DNA of 64,000 bases. It comes from Candidatus Cloacimonadota bacterium. GTDB lineage: Bacteria; Cloacimonadota; Cloacimonadia; Cloacimonadales; Cloacimonadaceae. Position numbers and translations under genes: made by a program. Below are positions 15,637 to 24,889 of the stretch, piece by piece (within the stretch, counting starts at the first letter, position 1; each line of letters opens with the position of its first letter). The stretch lies in NCBI GenBank assembly GCA_029781115.1, contig JAKOXG010000003.1, positions 1 through 64,000 of the forward strand. The letters run 5' to 3'. The notes beneath the pieces were generated by a model. The model searched no databases. It had not been told where the DNA came from and worked only from the letters and a program-made list of their open reading frames with translations.

Positions 15637-17073
15637 TTACCAGGTAAATGATAGAGCGGCTCTGAGTGTGATGTCGTTTTCTCTGATCTTATCCGGATTG
15701 CTCCAATCCCTATCTGCCAGATCGATGTAGGAATTTGGCCACAGGGCATAGGAGGAGCTGCCGCTGTATACTTTGTCGTTGTAATAGGAATCTTTGAAGA
15801 GGTCTTGTGCCTCATATTCACGCCAGCTATAGCCAAAGCCCAAGTCTACATCCATAAACTTGGTGATGGGGAAGCTGCTGCCTGCGGATACTTTGGGGGT
15901 GAGGATGCGTTTGAGGATCAAGCTGCCATCTGCTTCCACCTCTCTGAGATAGCTTTGTGTGGCAGAAAAGCCCAAGCGCAAAGGCAGACGGTTTTCCACC
16001 CAGTGTTCCACGCCGGCATAAAAGTTGAATTGATCGTCGTAGTGGTCTGAAATATCGCTAAATCTCACATACTCGAGGTCGAGATTGAGCCAGGTGCGCA
16101 TGATATTGCGCGGCTGATAGAGCACTCCCAGCCTGTAGGCGGAGGGGATGGTATACTCTTCATCTATCGGAGTGGTCTGATCCAATTCAGCTGTGTTGCG
16201 ATAGGCATCTTTATGTTCACGCGTGTTACCCGTTCTATCCAAAACCGCCATAGGCGTCATGGTTGCAGCCACGCCAAAGCGTTCGTTCATTCTGAAAGCC
16301 AGGCCGATCTTCATCTGCTCGCCTTTCAGCTCGGCGTCAGTGGTGAGGCTGTAGTTGGGCAGCACCTTATTAGGGTCATTCCCGGTGGCTTTGGCAAAGG
16401 TATCGATCGCCCACTGGCTCCAGCGGATCGTCTTGGCATATTCTTGTTTACCGTCCAGGAAGCCATATTGGAAGCCCACGTTGAGCTGCGTCACTTCACC
16501 AAAATCGTAGCCAAAGCAGAAGATGGCAGCCTTTTGATTCAGCGTGCCTCTGTTTTCGATGCGGTTGGTGGCCAGCTTTTCGGGGTAGCCGTCGTTATCG
16601 GTATTGCGGTTGTTGCGGATTTCCTCGATGTAGTCACCATCAAAGCTTAGCATGGGTGCGTAGAAACCGCCCAATCCGAGGCGGGCGCCACCCAGCTCAA
16701 AGGCTCCAAATCCTGCAGCCGCATAGTAGTCGTAAATATCGATATTGGAGGCATAGACAGCGTCATCAATATAGCTATCAAAGGAGTTGTATAGCGGTAT
16801 GTGGCGGTTGTCTTCATTGCGGTCCATCAGCATGGTTACGGCCACCCCCACCCTGGTTTTCATGAGTGTGAGGTTGGCGGGGTTTGATGCAATGCCAAAG
16901 GGACGCAGGTCGTTGAAAGTGCCTGCAGATCCCATGCCAAAATTGCGGGCATCATAGCCATTGATGGGATTGCCAAAATAATCATCGGTGATCGAGCTTG
17001 CCACCATCTGCACCGCCAAGACAGCCATGAGACAGACAAGCATCAGGTGTTTGAAATATTTATGGTTACGCAT
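15637..17073 (-). CDS. Predicted FadL/PorV-like outer-membrane barrel
   Basis: 478 residues with a signal peptide (cleavage near VQMVASS). The mature start resembles FadL/PorV proteins: YDARNFGMGSAGTF, then GIASNPANL. The remainder consists of alternating strands and ends in TLRAALSFTW, a typical C-terminal barrel strand with a final aromatic residue. The ATG at 17073 follows GGAGGAAT; the frame is open further upstream but this start alone has a ribosome site and signal peptide. The cargo is not known. It sits between the HhH-barrel protein and the 5'-nucleotidase. Confidence 0.8.
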   Translation of the reverse strand: MRNHKYFKHLMLVCLMAVLAVQMVASSITDDYFGNPINGYDARNFGMGSAGTFNDLRPFGIASNPANLTLMKTRVGVAVTMLMDRNEDNRHIPLYNSFDSYIDDAVYASNIDIYDYYAAAGFGAFELGGARLGLGGFYAPMLSFDGDYIEEIRNNRNTDNDGYPEKLATNRIENRGTLNQKAAIFCFGYDFGEVTQLNVGFQYGFLDGKQEYAKTIRWSQWAIDTFAKATGNDPNKVLPNYSLTTDAELKGEQMKIGLAFRMNERFGVAATMTPMAVLDRTGNTREHKDAYRNTAELDQTTPIDEEYTIPSAYRLGVLYQPRNIMRTWLNLDLEYVRFSDISDHYDDQFNFYAGVEHWVENRLPLRLGFSATQSYLREVEADGSLILKRILTPKVSAGSSFPITKFMDVDLGFGYSWREYEAQDLFKDSYYNDKVYSGSSSYALWPNSYIDLADRDWSNPDKIRENDITLRAALSFTW

Positions 17074-17083
17074 TATTCCTCCA

Positions 17084-19708
17084 TTAGAAACGGTAATCCA
17101 AGGATAGACGGATGGTATTTTCTTTGCGTTCCACTCTTGGGAAGTAGCTTTCTCCATCCACGGGAACGTTGTATTTGCGGATGGAGTATTCCTTTGTTTG
17201 ATAGGTCTTATTGCGGAATTTGATGCTGAGGTTCATGTTGTCTGAGATGCGGCTGTGCAGTGCCACCCAGGCTTTTGCGCCTTTGTCACCCATAAAGTCG
17301 ATCTCCATATCTTCCCAATCCCAGTGGGAGATACCGTGGCTGAACCAATAGATGAAAGAACCTTGCAGCTTCAGATTGTCGTTGAAATTGTGGGTATAGT
17401 TCACGCCTATGTAGTCTCCGGTCATCAGCGTCATAGCAGCAGCCATGGAGTTGTTCCCCGGCTGCGCCGGGTTGGTGAGCGAAGTGTAAGGCGGGCTGAG
17501 CACCGTGTTGTAACGATATTCAAACTCGAGGAAGTCACGGTTTGAGAGGAAAGTCCTGGCCACCAGAGTGTATTCATTGGTCTTGGATACTCCTCTTTCG
17601 GCCATATCGTCCATACGGTTCACCTGGTTTTTATATCTGAGGCGCAGGGCAAGCTGATAGAGCGGCCTGAACTCCAGTTCACTCTGGAATCTGGCGGTTT
17701 TGCGTCCATCTGTCTTGCGCTCAAAGAGGTCAAGATAGCTGCGCCCGATGGTGAAGAAGTTGTTGAATTTGTATCTGGTTTCAAAGTAGACACCGCGCTC
17801 AGGTTGAGCCTGTGTGCTGCCCAGATAGATATCTGAAAGCAGTGTATTGGTGAGCGTGTAGACGTTTTTCTCCAAGATGGTGTCGTCAAACTTCTCATGC
17901 TCACTGAAGGCGTTGCTGTAGGGATTGTCAAAACCTACGTCATAATCCCGATAGAGCGTGATGAAATACAGGTTGTCAAACAAGGTGTGAGCACTGACCA
18001 ACAGCGCATGCGGATCATCGCCCAGCTTGTAATCTTTGCCACTGACGGTCAGCTCGGCATATTCGCCTTGGATGCTGGTATTGCCGATCACGGTTCCACC
18101 GTCAAAGCCTATCACCCTGCGGTAGTCTCTCTCATATTGACCCGGCTTGTAAGTGCTGTAGAGGCCGGCAATTTCGGCATCCAACATCTTGAATTTGGGG
18201 TAGTAATAACTGTCTCTCACCAGGAGTGAGCGCAGGTCGTTGTATCCCGGCACCACAAAGTGGGCATCATCATATAGAGCGGTATAGGTGGTGAAACCCA
18301 ACCTGGTTCCGATCCAGGGATTTATCTGCAGGTGTGTGCCCCAAAGCTTTTCCCTGAAAGCATCTTTGCGATAGGCGAGGTTGATATATGGCACAGCGTA
18401 GACGCTACCGGAGGCAATCTCGGTATTGAACTTGGCCTCCGCCGCACGCATATCGTCATTATCAAAGCGGATGGTCGGCACCACATAGCTGAAGATCTTG
18501 TTTTTGCCGTTTACCTGGACGGGATCGCCACTTTGATCCACATAGACGATGGCGTCTTTATCATCCACGGAAGCCCAGGCGCTTGCCGTGAAGAGTGGAT
18601 GCGAGATCTCCAGCGCTCCACCTCGCAGCGCATATTCCTGCGTGCGGGAAAGGTCTGGAGTGATGCCCAGGATGCGTTTGCTAAAGCCAAATCCAGTCTT
18701 CCTGGCGCTGTAGTAATCCGTATTTTCCATCACCAAGCCTTCGCCATAGGTGGCTCGATAGTGACCCGCATACAGCTTCACGCGTGTGTTTTTGAGGAAG
18801 GGCAGCGAGTTGTTTTCATAGCCGGCGTAGTATTTGGAATCCTTGATGATCTCTTCAGCTGTCTTATCTTGAATCCCCCGCTCGCCTTTGCCGCTGTAGT
18901 TCATCCAGCCCAGCTTGAAGTTGTTGCCCCAGCGGGCACGCAGCTTCATCACGATATCTGGATCCACTTTGTCCAGGTTGAAGTGTCCCCAATAGCTGAG
19001 GTCTTTTTTGTGCGGGACGGTTATGCTGCTGTTGCCGTAACTGCTACGCAGGAAGGGCTCATGCAGCATGTCGTGGCTGCCTTCTTCAAAGTAGCGCGTA
19101 TAATATTGCAAAGAGGCATCAAAAAAGAGGCGGTCTTTCACCGGTGGCTCTTTGTAATACACGTAGTTGCGCAGGTTTGTATAACCGTAGTGAGTAAGCC
19201 CCACCGTGTTGCGGAGGTCTCTCATCTCAGCGATGGTATCCCCTCTGGCGGTGCGCTTGAGAATCGCTACGGCTTCCATGGCGGAGACGTTTGGCAAACT
19301 CACAAAATCATCAAAATGCATGCGGTTGACGTTGTGAGGCGTCATCAGATAATCCTCCCAAACATCCGCCATCCCTTCGGAAGCACCTTCATTGCTATCC
19401 AGACGCTCGATCAAGTAGCGAATCTCGTTTCTCCGAGCTTGCGCCTCGTCTGTCTGAATGTGCATTGAAACCACCACCTTGTCCTTGATCCGCAGCAGAG
19501 TCCGCTGATCAATGGAAGGAATCTGGCGTAGCTGGAAGATATCCGTGAACAGGCTCACGTAGTCCCGATATTCCAGGATGTCACGCGCTTGCTTCTCGGT
19601 CAAATTGAGCTGTCTCAATTCGTCGTAATCTGCCGTGTTGAGATCAACCTTGGCAGCGAGCAACCCCACGCATAAAAGCAGGGGCAGCAAGATCAGAAGT
19701 TTTCTCAT
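17084..19708 (-). CDS. Helix-hairpin-helix domains fused to a large predicted outer-membrane barrel
   Basis: An 874-residue exported protein. After the signal peptide (MRKLLILLPLLLCVGLLAAK), residues ~20-85 form a ComEA-like helix-hairpin-helix pair (VDLNTADYDELRQL, FQLRQIPSID). A second HhH-like segment follows near residues 105-160 (LMTPHNVNRMHFDDF, MRDLRNTVGL). From about residue 175 to the end the sequence is beta-strand rich and ends in IRLSLDYRF, the pattern of an outer-membrane barrel of 20 or more strands. ComEA-type HhH domains bind double-stranded DNA non-specifically, which makes a surface or periplasmic DNA-contact role possible. AAGGAAAAGCA precedes the start. It is first in an operon with a FadL-like barrel and a 5'-nucleotidase. 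Confidence 0.75.
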   Translation of the reverse strand: MRKLLILLPLLLCVGLLAAKVDLNTADYDELRQLNLTEKQARDILEYRDYVSLFTDIFQLRQIPSIDQRTLLRIKDKVVVSMHIQTDEAQARRNEIRYLIERLDSNEGASEGMADVWEDYLMTPHNVNRMHFDDFVSLPNVSAMEAVAILKRTARGDTIAEMRDLRNTVGLTHYGYTNLRNYVYYKEPPVKDRLFFDASLQYYTRYFEEGSHDMLHEPFLRSSYGNSSITVPHKKDLSYWGHFNLDKVDPDIVMKLRARWGNNFKLGWMNYSGKGERGIQDKTAEEIIKDSKYYAGYENNSLPFLKNTRVKLYAGHYRATYGEGLVMENTDYYSARKTGFGFSKRILGITPDLSRTQEYALRGGALEISHPLFTASAWASVDDKDAIVYVDQSGDPVQVNGKNKIFSYVVPTIRFDNDDMRAAEAKFNTEIASGSVYAVPYINLAYRKDAFREKLWGTHLQINPWIGTRLGFTTYTALYDDAHFVVPGYNDLRSLLVRDSYYYPKFKMLDAEIAGLYSTYKPGQYERDYRRVIGFDGGTVIGNTSIQGEYAELTVSGKDYKLGDDPHALLVSAHTLFDNLYFITLYRDYDVGFDNPYSNAFSEHEKFDDTILEKNVYTLTNTLLSDIYLGSTQAQPERGVYFETRYKFNNFFTIGRSYLDLFERKTDGRKTARFQSELEFRPLYQLALRLRYKNQVNRMDDMAERGVSKTNEYTLVARTFLSNRDFLEFEYRYNTVLSPPYTSLTNPAQPGNNSMAAAMTLMTGDYIGVNYTHNFNDNLKLQGSFIYWFSHGISHWDWEDMEIDFMGDKGAKAWVALHSRISDNMNLSIKFRNKTYQTKEYSIRKYNVPVDGESYFPRVERKENTIRLSLDYRF

Positions 19709-19972
19709 TGCTTTTCCTTGCAGTGCTTTATCACATTAAAATAGTCTAATTGTATCACTGATTGCCAGTGTATTTTTGCCCCTAAATCTGTAAAGTCTTT
19801 TTTTGAACTCAAAGCCAAGGAACCCCATTTTCAGCCCTTTTACAGCAATAAAAAAGAAATGCTTACACATCGAATGCAAGAATCTGGCTTTGGCACGCTA
19901 AAAACCCTTGCCAACCGTCAAATAATGATTACCATATATCCCACAACAAACTATCTCTGGAGGTTAATACGG

Positions 19973-22429
19973 ATGCCGAAATACCTGATCATAGGCGGAG
20001 TGGCAGGCGGTGCTTCTACCGCTGCCCGGCTCAGACGCCTGGACGAACAATCCCAAATCATCATGTTTGAACGCGGCGACTACATTTCCTACGCAAATTG
20101 TGGCCTGCCATACTACATCGGAGGCGTAATCACAGAGCGCGAGCGTCTCTTTGTGGAAACACCCGAAAGCTTCAAAGCCAAACTCAATGTGGACGTGCGC
20201 GTGCAGGAAGAGGTCACCTCTATCAACCGTGAGGCCAAAGAGGTTACCATCACACGCAGAGATGGCAGCACCTACACCGAAAGCTACGACAAGCTCATCC
20301 TGGCTCCCGGAGCGGAACCCTTAAGACCGCCCATCCCAGGCATTGACAACGAGCGAATCTTCACTCTGCGCAACGTTCATGATACCGATAAAATCAAAGC
20401 TTTTGTAGATAAGCACAATGTGCATCACGTGACCGTCGTGGGTGCAGGTTTCATCGGCCTGGAAATGGCGGAAAACATGCATCATCTTGGCATGAAGGTC
20501 ACCATCGTCGAGATGGCTGATCAGGTGATGGTGCCGCTCGATTTTGAGATGGCCGCCCCTGTGCATCAACACCTCAAGACCAAAAACGTGGAGCTTTACC
20601 TCAGCGATGGAGTGAAATCCTTTGCCAGCGAGAAGGATAAGCTCACAGTTACCTTGGGCAGCGGACGCTCCCTCACTACCGATATGGTGATCCTCTCCAT
20701 CGGCGTGCGTCCGGACAGCAAATTGGCTGCCGATGCCGGCCTGGAGCTGGGCATCAACCGCGGCATCAAGGTAAACGAATATCTGCAGACCAGCGATCCG
20801 GACATCTATGCCCTGGGCGACGCCGTGGTATTTACCCACCCCATCACCGGCGAGGAAGCCAATACCTACTTGGCTGGGCCGGCCAACAAACAGGGTCGCC
20901 TCTTGGCAGACAACCTGGCAAAGGGCAATGTGCGCAAATATAAAGGCAGCATCGCCACCGCAGTAGCCAAGGTTTTCGATCTCACCGTCGCCTCCACCGG
21001 AGTAAACGAAAAGACACTCAAGAAACTGGGTATCGCCCACGAGTCGGCCATCATCCATCCCGCCAATCATGCGGATTATTACCCGGACTCCTCGCCCCTA
21101 TCCCTCAAGATCATCTTTGATCCCAAAAGCGGCAAACTCTTGGGTGCTCAAGCCGTGGGTTATGATGGCGTGGACAAGCGCATCGACGTGCTGGCCAGCA
21201 TTATCACTCGCGGTGGAGATATCTGGGATATGCAGGATTTTGAACAAGCCTACGCACCTCCATTTTCCAGCGCCAAGGACCCCGTCAATATGGCCGCCTT
21301 GGTGGCAGAAAACATCATCAACGGCTTGGTGAAAGTCATCCATTGGCATCAAATCCCCGAGCTTGACCTAAACGAATATGCAATCATCGACGCCCGCACC
21401 CCTGAAGAATATCAGCTTGGCAACATCCCGGGCAGCGTCAATATCCCCTTGCAGCAGATCCGCAATCGCTTGGACGAAGTTCCCAAAGACAAAAAGATCG
21501 TGGTCAACTGTAAAACCGGAACACGCTCCTACTTTACCACAAGAATCCTGGTGCAAAACGGCTATCAGGAAGTCTACAACCTCAGCGGTGGCTATACCAC
21601 TTACAAGATGGTTAATCAAAAACAAAGCAATGAAGACATATTTGGAGACGATCAGATGAAGAGCGAAGACACCACCCCCAAAGCAAACACCCCCACTCCT
21701 GCGGGAGTCACCATAGAAGCGGATGCCTGTGGCCTGCAATGCCCCGGCCCCATCATGAAACTCAAGACAGAGATGGATAAACTCAATGATGGCGATATCC
21801 TCCGCATCACCGCCACCGATCCCGGCTTTGCCACCGACGCTCCCTCCTGGAGCAATGTCACCGGAAACAAGCTGCTCAGCCTGGAAACCAAAGGCAACAA
21901 GATCGTCGCCACCATCCAAAAAGGCGCAGCAGATCTCCCCGAAAAGAGCGCAGCTGCGGGCGATGACAAGACCTTCGTGGTCTTCAGCAACGACCTCGAC
22001 CGCATCCTGGCTGCCTTTGTGATCGCCAACGGAGCTGCCGCCCTGGGCAAGAAAGTGACCATGTTCTTCACCTTCTGGGGACTCACCGCCATCAAAAAAC
22101 CCAACGCCCCCAAGGTGGAGAAAGACGCAATGGCAAACATGTTTAGCATGATGCTGCCCAAGAGCTCACTGGGCTTGGGACTCTCCAAGATCAACTTCGG
22201 CGGCATGGGCCCCAAAATGATGCGCAAACGCATGAAAGACAAAAACGTAGACTCCATCGAAACCATGATCAAACAAGCCATCAAGGCCGGCGTAAAACTC
22301 ATCGCCTGCCAGATGAGCATGGACGTGATGGGTGTGAGCCCCGAAGAGCTCATCGATGGCGTAACCATCGGCGGCGTAGCTACCTACCTGGAAGCTGCCG
22401 AAAAGAGCAACGTAAACCTGTTCATCTGA
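19973..22429 (+). CDS. Four-domain CoA-disulfide reductase / rhodanese / TusA / DsrE fusion
   Basis: 818 residues. Residues 1-~450: FAD/NAD(P)H disulfide reductase of the CoA-disulfide reductase group, with GGVAGGASTAARLRR and the single redox cysteine C43 in YANCGLPYY. Residues ~460-550: rhodanese with IIDARTPEEY and active-site loop NCKTGTRS. Residues ~578-650: TusA/SirA-like with GLQCPGP. Residues ~665-818: DsrE/DsrF-like (FVVFSNDLDR). The order is that of a persulfide relay: reduction, sulfur transfer by rhodanese, TusA and DsrE. Such fusions occur in anaerobes handling polysulfide or CoA-persulfide. The ATG at 19973 follows GGAGG and gives the proper FAD motif. It is monocistronic with a strong terminator. 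Confidence 0.93.
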   Translation: MPKYLIIGGVAGGASTAARLRRLDEQSQIIMFERGDYISYANCGLPYYIGGVITERERLFVETPESFKAKLNVDVRVQEEVTSINREAKEVTITRRDGSTYTESYDKLILAPGAEPLRPPIPGIDNERIFTLRNVHDTDKIKAFVDKHNVHHVTVVGAGFIGLEMAENMHHLGMKVTIVEMADQVMVPLDFEMAAPVHQHLKTKNVELYLSDGVKSFASEKDKLTVTLGSGRSLTTDMVILSIGVRPDSKLAADAGLELGINRGIKVNEYLQTSDPDIYALGDAVVFTHPITGEEANTYLAGPANKQGRLLADNLAKGNVRKYKGSIATAVAKVFDLTVASTGVNEKTLKKLGIAHESAIIHPANHADYYPDSSPLSLKIIFDPKSGKLLGAQAVGYDGVDKRIDVLASIITRGGDIWDMQDFEQAYAPPFSSAKDPVNMAALVAENIINGLVKVIHWHQIPELDLNEYAIIDARTPEEYQLGNIPGSVNIPLQQIRNRLDEVPKDKKIVVNCKTGTRSYFTTRILVQNGYQEVYNLSGGYTTYKMVNQKQSNEDIFGDDQMKSEDTTPKANTPTPAGVTIEADACGLQCPGPIMKLKTEMDKLNDGDILRITATDPGFATDAPSWSNVTGNKLLSLETKGNKIVATIQKGAADLPEKSAAAGDDKTFVVFSNDLDRILAAFVIANGAAALGKKVTMFFTFWGLTAIKKPNAPKVEKDAMANMFSMMLPKSSLGLGLSKINFGGMGPKMMRKRMKDKNVDSIETMIKQAIKAGVKLIACQMSMDVMGVSPEELIDGVTIGGVATYLEAAEKSNVNLFI

Positions 22430-22449
22430 TAAAGCTGGTACATTACTAC

Positions 22450-22479
22450 AAGGCACCCTCATCCACAGGGTGCCTTTTT
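22450..22479 (+). terminator. Rho-independent terminator of the CoA-disulfide reductase fusion gene
   Basis: AAGGCACCC and GGGTGCCTT form a 9-bp GC-rich stem with a 9-base loop, followed by a T-tract, 20 bases after the stop codon. Confidence 0.85.
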
Positions 22480-22572
22480 GTGTACGGGCGCTCTGTACGG
22501 GCGGTCGCTGAACCGCCGTTGTCTGGTCGCTTGCCATAGCGACCGTCCTCATGGCGAGTCAGCTACAAATCT

Positions 22573-22598
22573 CCTACTGTTTCAGTAGGCGTTTTTTT
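22573..22598 (+). terminator. Hairpin with T-tract next to copy B of the ~225-bp repeat
   Basis: CCTACTG-TTT-CAGTAGG followed by GCG and seven T. It has the form of an intrinsic terminator, but no gene ends directly before it. A related CCTACC/AGTAGG hairpin lies near copy A at 997-1013, so it could be part of the repeat neighbourhood. Confidence 0.55.
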
Positions 22599-22619
22599 AT
22601 TTGCATAAAACCGATGCTC

Positions 22620-22846
22620 AAATCAAATATTGACTTTTGGCAGTGGTTGACCCCTTGCCGCAACCTCTTTTTCGCTCCCCTTGGCTCTGCCTCCTAACTG
22701 CCTGCTTTCCTACTCCTTACTTACTCGAGGAGCAGGAGAGCAGCAGGGGCGGAGTTGGCAGGCCGCATGGAATGGGCATTTAAGGAGGGTCTTTGATAGC
22801 GGTCATAAGTTACTAATTTATATATTGCACTCAAACGTTGATTTTA
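22620..22846 (-). repeat. Interspersed ~225-bp element, copy B (inverted)
   Basis: Reverse-complement match to 1052-1274 and 43007-43231. Its terminal segments, AAATCAAATATTGACTTT at 22620 and GTTGATTTTAG at the other end, give the clearest inverted-repeat pair. The central CTCGAG lies at 22734-22739. Confidence 0.7.
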
Positions 22847-23118
22847 GCCCCGCTTTTTCGCTGTCCGCAAAGAGGGCAAAATATCGGGTAATCGAGTTTT
22901 GTTTTTGCGTCAAAACAGCTTCACGGATATTCCACCAAGGTAACCGGCGGTTGCTATACCGCCAGCGATGAGAGTACAGCTTCGCAGATATGGTGAACAC
23001 AATTTCAAATCATTATCGTAATCCACCAGTATATTTTTAATTGCGGTTTTCTGCCCATCTGTAGCCGAATTTAGGGGAAGTGACAACAACATCACCTATC
23101 GTCAAGAACGGATTTTAC

Positions 23119-23146
23119 TTGACAATTTTAGCCCATTTTGTAGGAT
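23119..23146 (+). promoter_or_regulatory. Predicted promoter of the polyprenyl synthetase operon
   Basis: TTGACA (23119-23124), a 16-base spacer and TAGGAT (23141-23146), about 50 bases upstream of the TTG start. A second TTGACA at 23164 has no -10 at usable distance. Confidence 0.45.
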
Positions 23147-23197
23147 AGACCGTGATTTGTAGTTTGACATTCTATATTCTATTAAGGGAGTGATATC

Positions 23198-24085
23198 TTG
23201 TTAATACAGAAGTATTTTGAAACTCGGCTCGATCTCATTGAGAAAGGCCTTGACAGCTATCTCAGCTTTGAGGACGATCACGCTTCAGAGCTGAAAGAGG
23301 CGATGCGTTATGCCGTGATTCCGGGCGGAAAGCGCTGGCGTCCCTTGATGCTTCTTGCCGTATTTGAGATGCTTACCGGCATGAAGAAGACCAAGGTTTT
23401 AAACGATGCCGTTTTGGCAGCGGTAGCCGTGGAATTGTGTCATAATGCCGCATTGGTTCATGATGATCTTCCCAGCGTGAAGAATCGTGCGCTGCGTAGG
23501 GACATCCCTGCGGTGCATCAGAAATATGGCAATGCCATAGCCATCCTGGCCGGAGATGCGCTTTATACCTTGGCGTTTGAGGTGGTAGGCAATATCTCAA
23601 ACAAGGAACATGCCATCCAGGCCACGCGTCTGCTTTCCAATTACACCAAGTCCTATGGTCTGATAGGGGGACAGTTGGTGGATTTGGAGATGAAGCGTAA
23701 GGTGATGAAGATCAATTCTTTGCGTTTTATAGATATGAAGAAGGTGGGTGCGTTGCTTCAGGCTGCGGCAGATATCGCCTGCGTCTTGGCGGAAGCTGAA
23801 GAAGAAGACAGAATGGTGATGAACACCTACGCATCCAATCTGGCACTATGTTATCAGATGATAGAGAACATCGCATCGGATTATAATCGTGGTGGCGAAG
23901 GTTTGGATTTTGACGAGGAATTTGTTCCTTCCAGCCGCCGCACTTATACTGGCATTTTAGGATTTGATAAGGCACGCAGTCAGGTGGAAAGAATGCTTGA
24001 TGAATGTGACAGGATGCTCAAGCCATATTCCAACCGCAATGTTTTGGACGAGTTTGTCCAGATGTTGCGCGACACACTGCCGTAA
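23198..24085 (+). CDS. Polyprenyl synthetase homologue with altered aspartate-rich motifs
   Basis: 295 residues, normal length for a farnesyl/geranylgeranyl diphosphate synthase. The fold markers are present: GGKRWRP near residue 43-49, HDDLPS near 88-93, RRDIPAVHQKYG, AGDALYTLAFE, GQLVDLE and the C-terminal TYTGILGFDKAR. However, the first motif reads DDLPSVKN, without the third aspartate, and the second reads MIENIASD in place of QxxDDxxD. Both motifs bind the Mg-diphosphate. It may be a poor or altered synthase or a non-catalytic partner. The start is the TTG at 23198, with GGGAG eight bases upstream; no ATG fits. First gene of a seven-gene operon. Confidence 0.8.
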   Translation: MLIQKYFETRLDLIEKGLDSYLSFEDDHASELKEAMRYAVIPGGKRWRPLMLLAVFEMLTGMKKTKVLNDAVLAAVAVELCHNAALVHDDLPSVKNRALRRDIPAVHQKYGNAIAILAGDALYTLAFEVVGNISNKEHAIQATRLLSNYTKSYGLIGGQLVDLEMKRKVMKINSLRFIDMKKVGALLQAAADIACVLAEAEEEDRMVMNTYASNLALCYQMIENIASDYNRGGEGLDFDEEFVPSSRRTYTGILGFDKARSQVERMLDECDRMLKPYSNRNVLDEFVQMLRDTLP

Positions 24086-24100
24086 GGGTAAATAGGCAAA

Positions 24101-24889
24101 ATGATAGACACACATTGTCACATCATCTATGGTATAGATGATGGCAGTAGAGACTTTGACAGCTCGATTAAGCAGCTGTTGGCGATGGATGCGGGCGGAA
24201 TCACGCACGCATTCCTGACTTCGCACTATTTCAAAGGGCACTACGAATATAGTAGGGAAGATTATCTGCAAAAGCTGGAGGCATTGCAGCAAGGCGTCAG
24301 GGAAAGAGGTGCAAAGATAGAATTGATCCCCGGTTTTGAGGTCTTTCTTTCACCTTCAGTATCGGAAGATATCCAAAAGAAAAACCTTACCATGGGCGAT
24401 TCCAAATATGTGTTGGTTGAGACGGAGCTCAATGGCCTCTACGATGATTTTGACCACCATGTCTTTGGGCTCCTGCGGGCAGGTTACAAGCCGATTTTGG
24501 CACATGCGGAACGCTACGTGAGCGTGATGAGAAAGCCGAGCTCGGTGCGCAGCCTGATCGAGAGAAATGTTTATATCCAGATAAATGCCGGCTCCCTGAC
24601 GGGGCTGTATGGCGAGAAGGTGCGTCAAACCGCCTGGATTTTGGTGGATAATGGCTGGGCTCACCTGCTCGGTTCGGATGATCACGTGCGCGGGACTTAC
24701 AAAAACTATTTTGAAGCCGTGAATCTGATCAAAGAGCGCATTGATGAGCACACCGCCCGGTTGCTGAGCCGCGAACATCCGCAGATGCTCATCGAGGGCA
24801 AAAACATCCCCTACAAATATGTGCATGTAGAGAGACACCATCACGATCACTCCAGACGTAGAAGCATATGGAGGAGGATTTTCGGCTGA
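24101..24889 (+). CDS. PHP-domain phosphatase (CpsB/YwqE tyrosine-phosphatase family)
   Basis: 262 residues. The PHP metal site is visible: MIDTHCHIIYGIDDGSRD at the N-terminus, SHYFKGHYE, PGFEVF, LAHAERY and GSDDH. In Firmicutes and other bacteria CpsB/YwqE dephosphorylates tyrosines of kinases that control exopolysaccharide synthesis. Bacteroidetes have similar proteins in polysaccharide loci. The C-terminus is histidine- and arginine-rich (ERHHHDHSRRRS). It lies 15 bases after the polyprenyl synthetase and overlaps the epimerase gene by one base. No tyrosine kinase is in the window. Confidence 0.85.
   Translation: MIDTHCHIIYGIDDGSRDFDSSIKQLLAMDAGGITHAFLTSHYFKGHYEYSREDYLQKLEALQQGVRERGAKIELIPGFEVFLSPSVSEDIQKKNLTMGDSKYVLVETELNGLYDDFDHHVFGLLRAGYKPILAHAERYVSVMRKPSSVRSLIERNVYIQINAGSLTGLYGEKVRQTAWILVDNGWAHLLGSDDHVRGTYKNYFEAVNLIKERIDEHTARLLSREHPQMLIEGKNIPYKYVHVERHHHDHSRRRSIWRRIFG

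Larger units (their letters stand above)
22430..23197. other. 768-bp spacer with terminators, repeats and a promoter
   Basis: The spacer holds two terminator hairpins, two hairpin repeats (22500-22517 and 22525-22544), copy B of the ~225-bp element and a promoter-like site. A 61-codon minus-strand frame at 22910-23095 has no ribosome site or family signal; I leave it unannotated. The stretch 22850-23110 shows nothing else that I can identify. Confidence 0.6.

Noticed and set aside
13759-15651. 630-codon plus-strand frame opposite the 5'-nucleotidase gene
   Set aside because: The minus strand has a complete metallophosphatase. The plus-strand frame has no signal, start site or homology that I can see.
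22910-23095. 61-codon minus-strand frame with some hydrophobic character
   Set aside because: No ribosome site or family. It could be a gene remnant, but I cannot support that.
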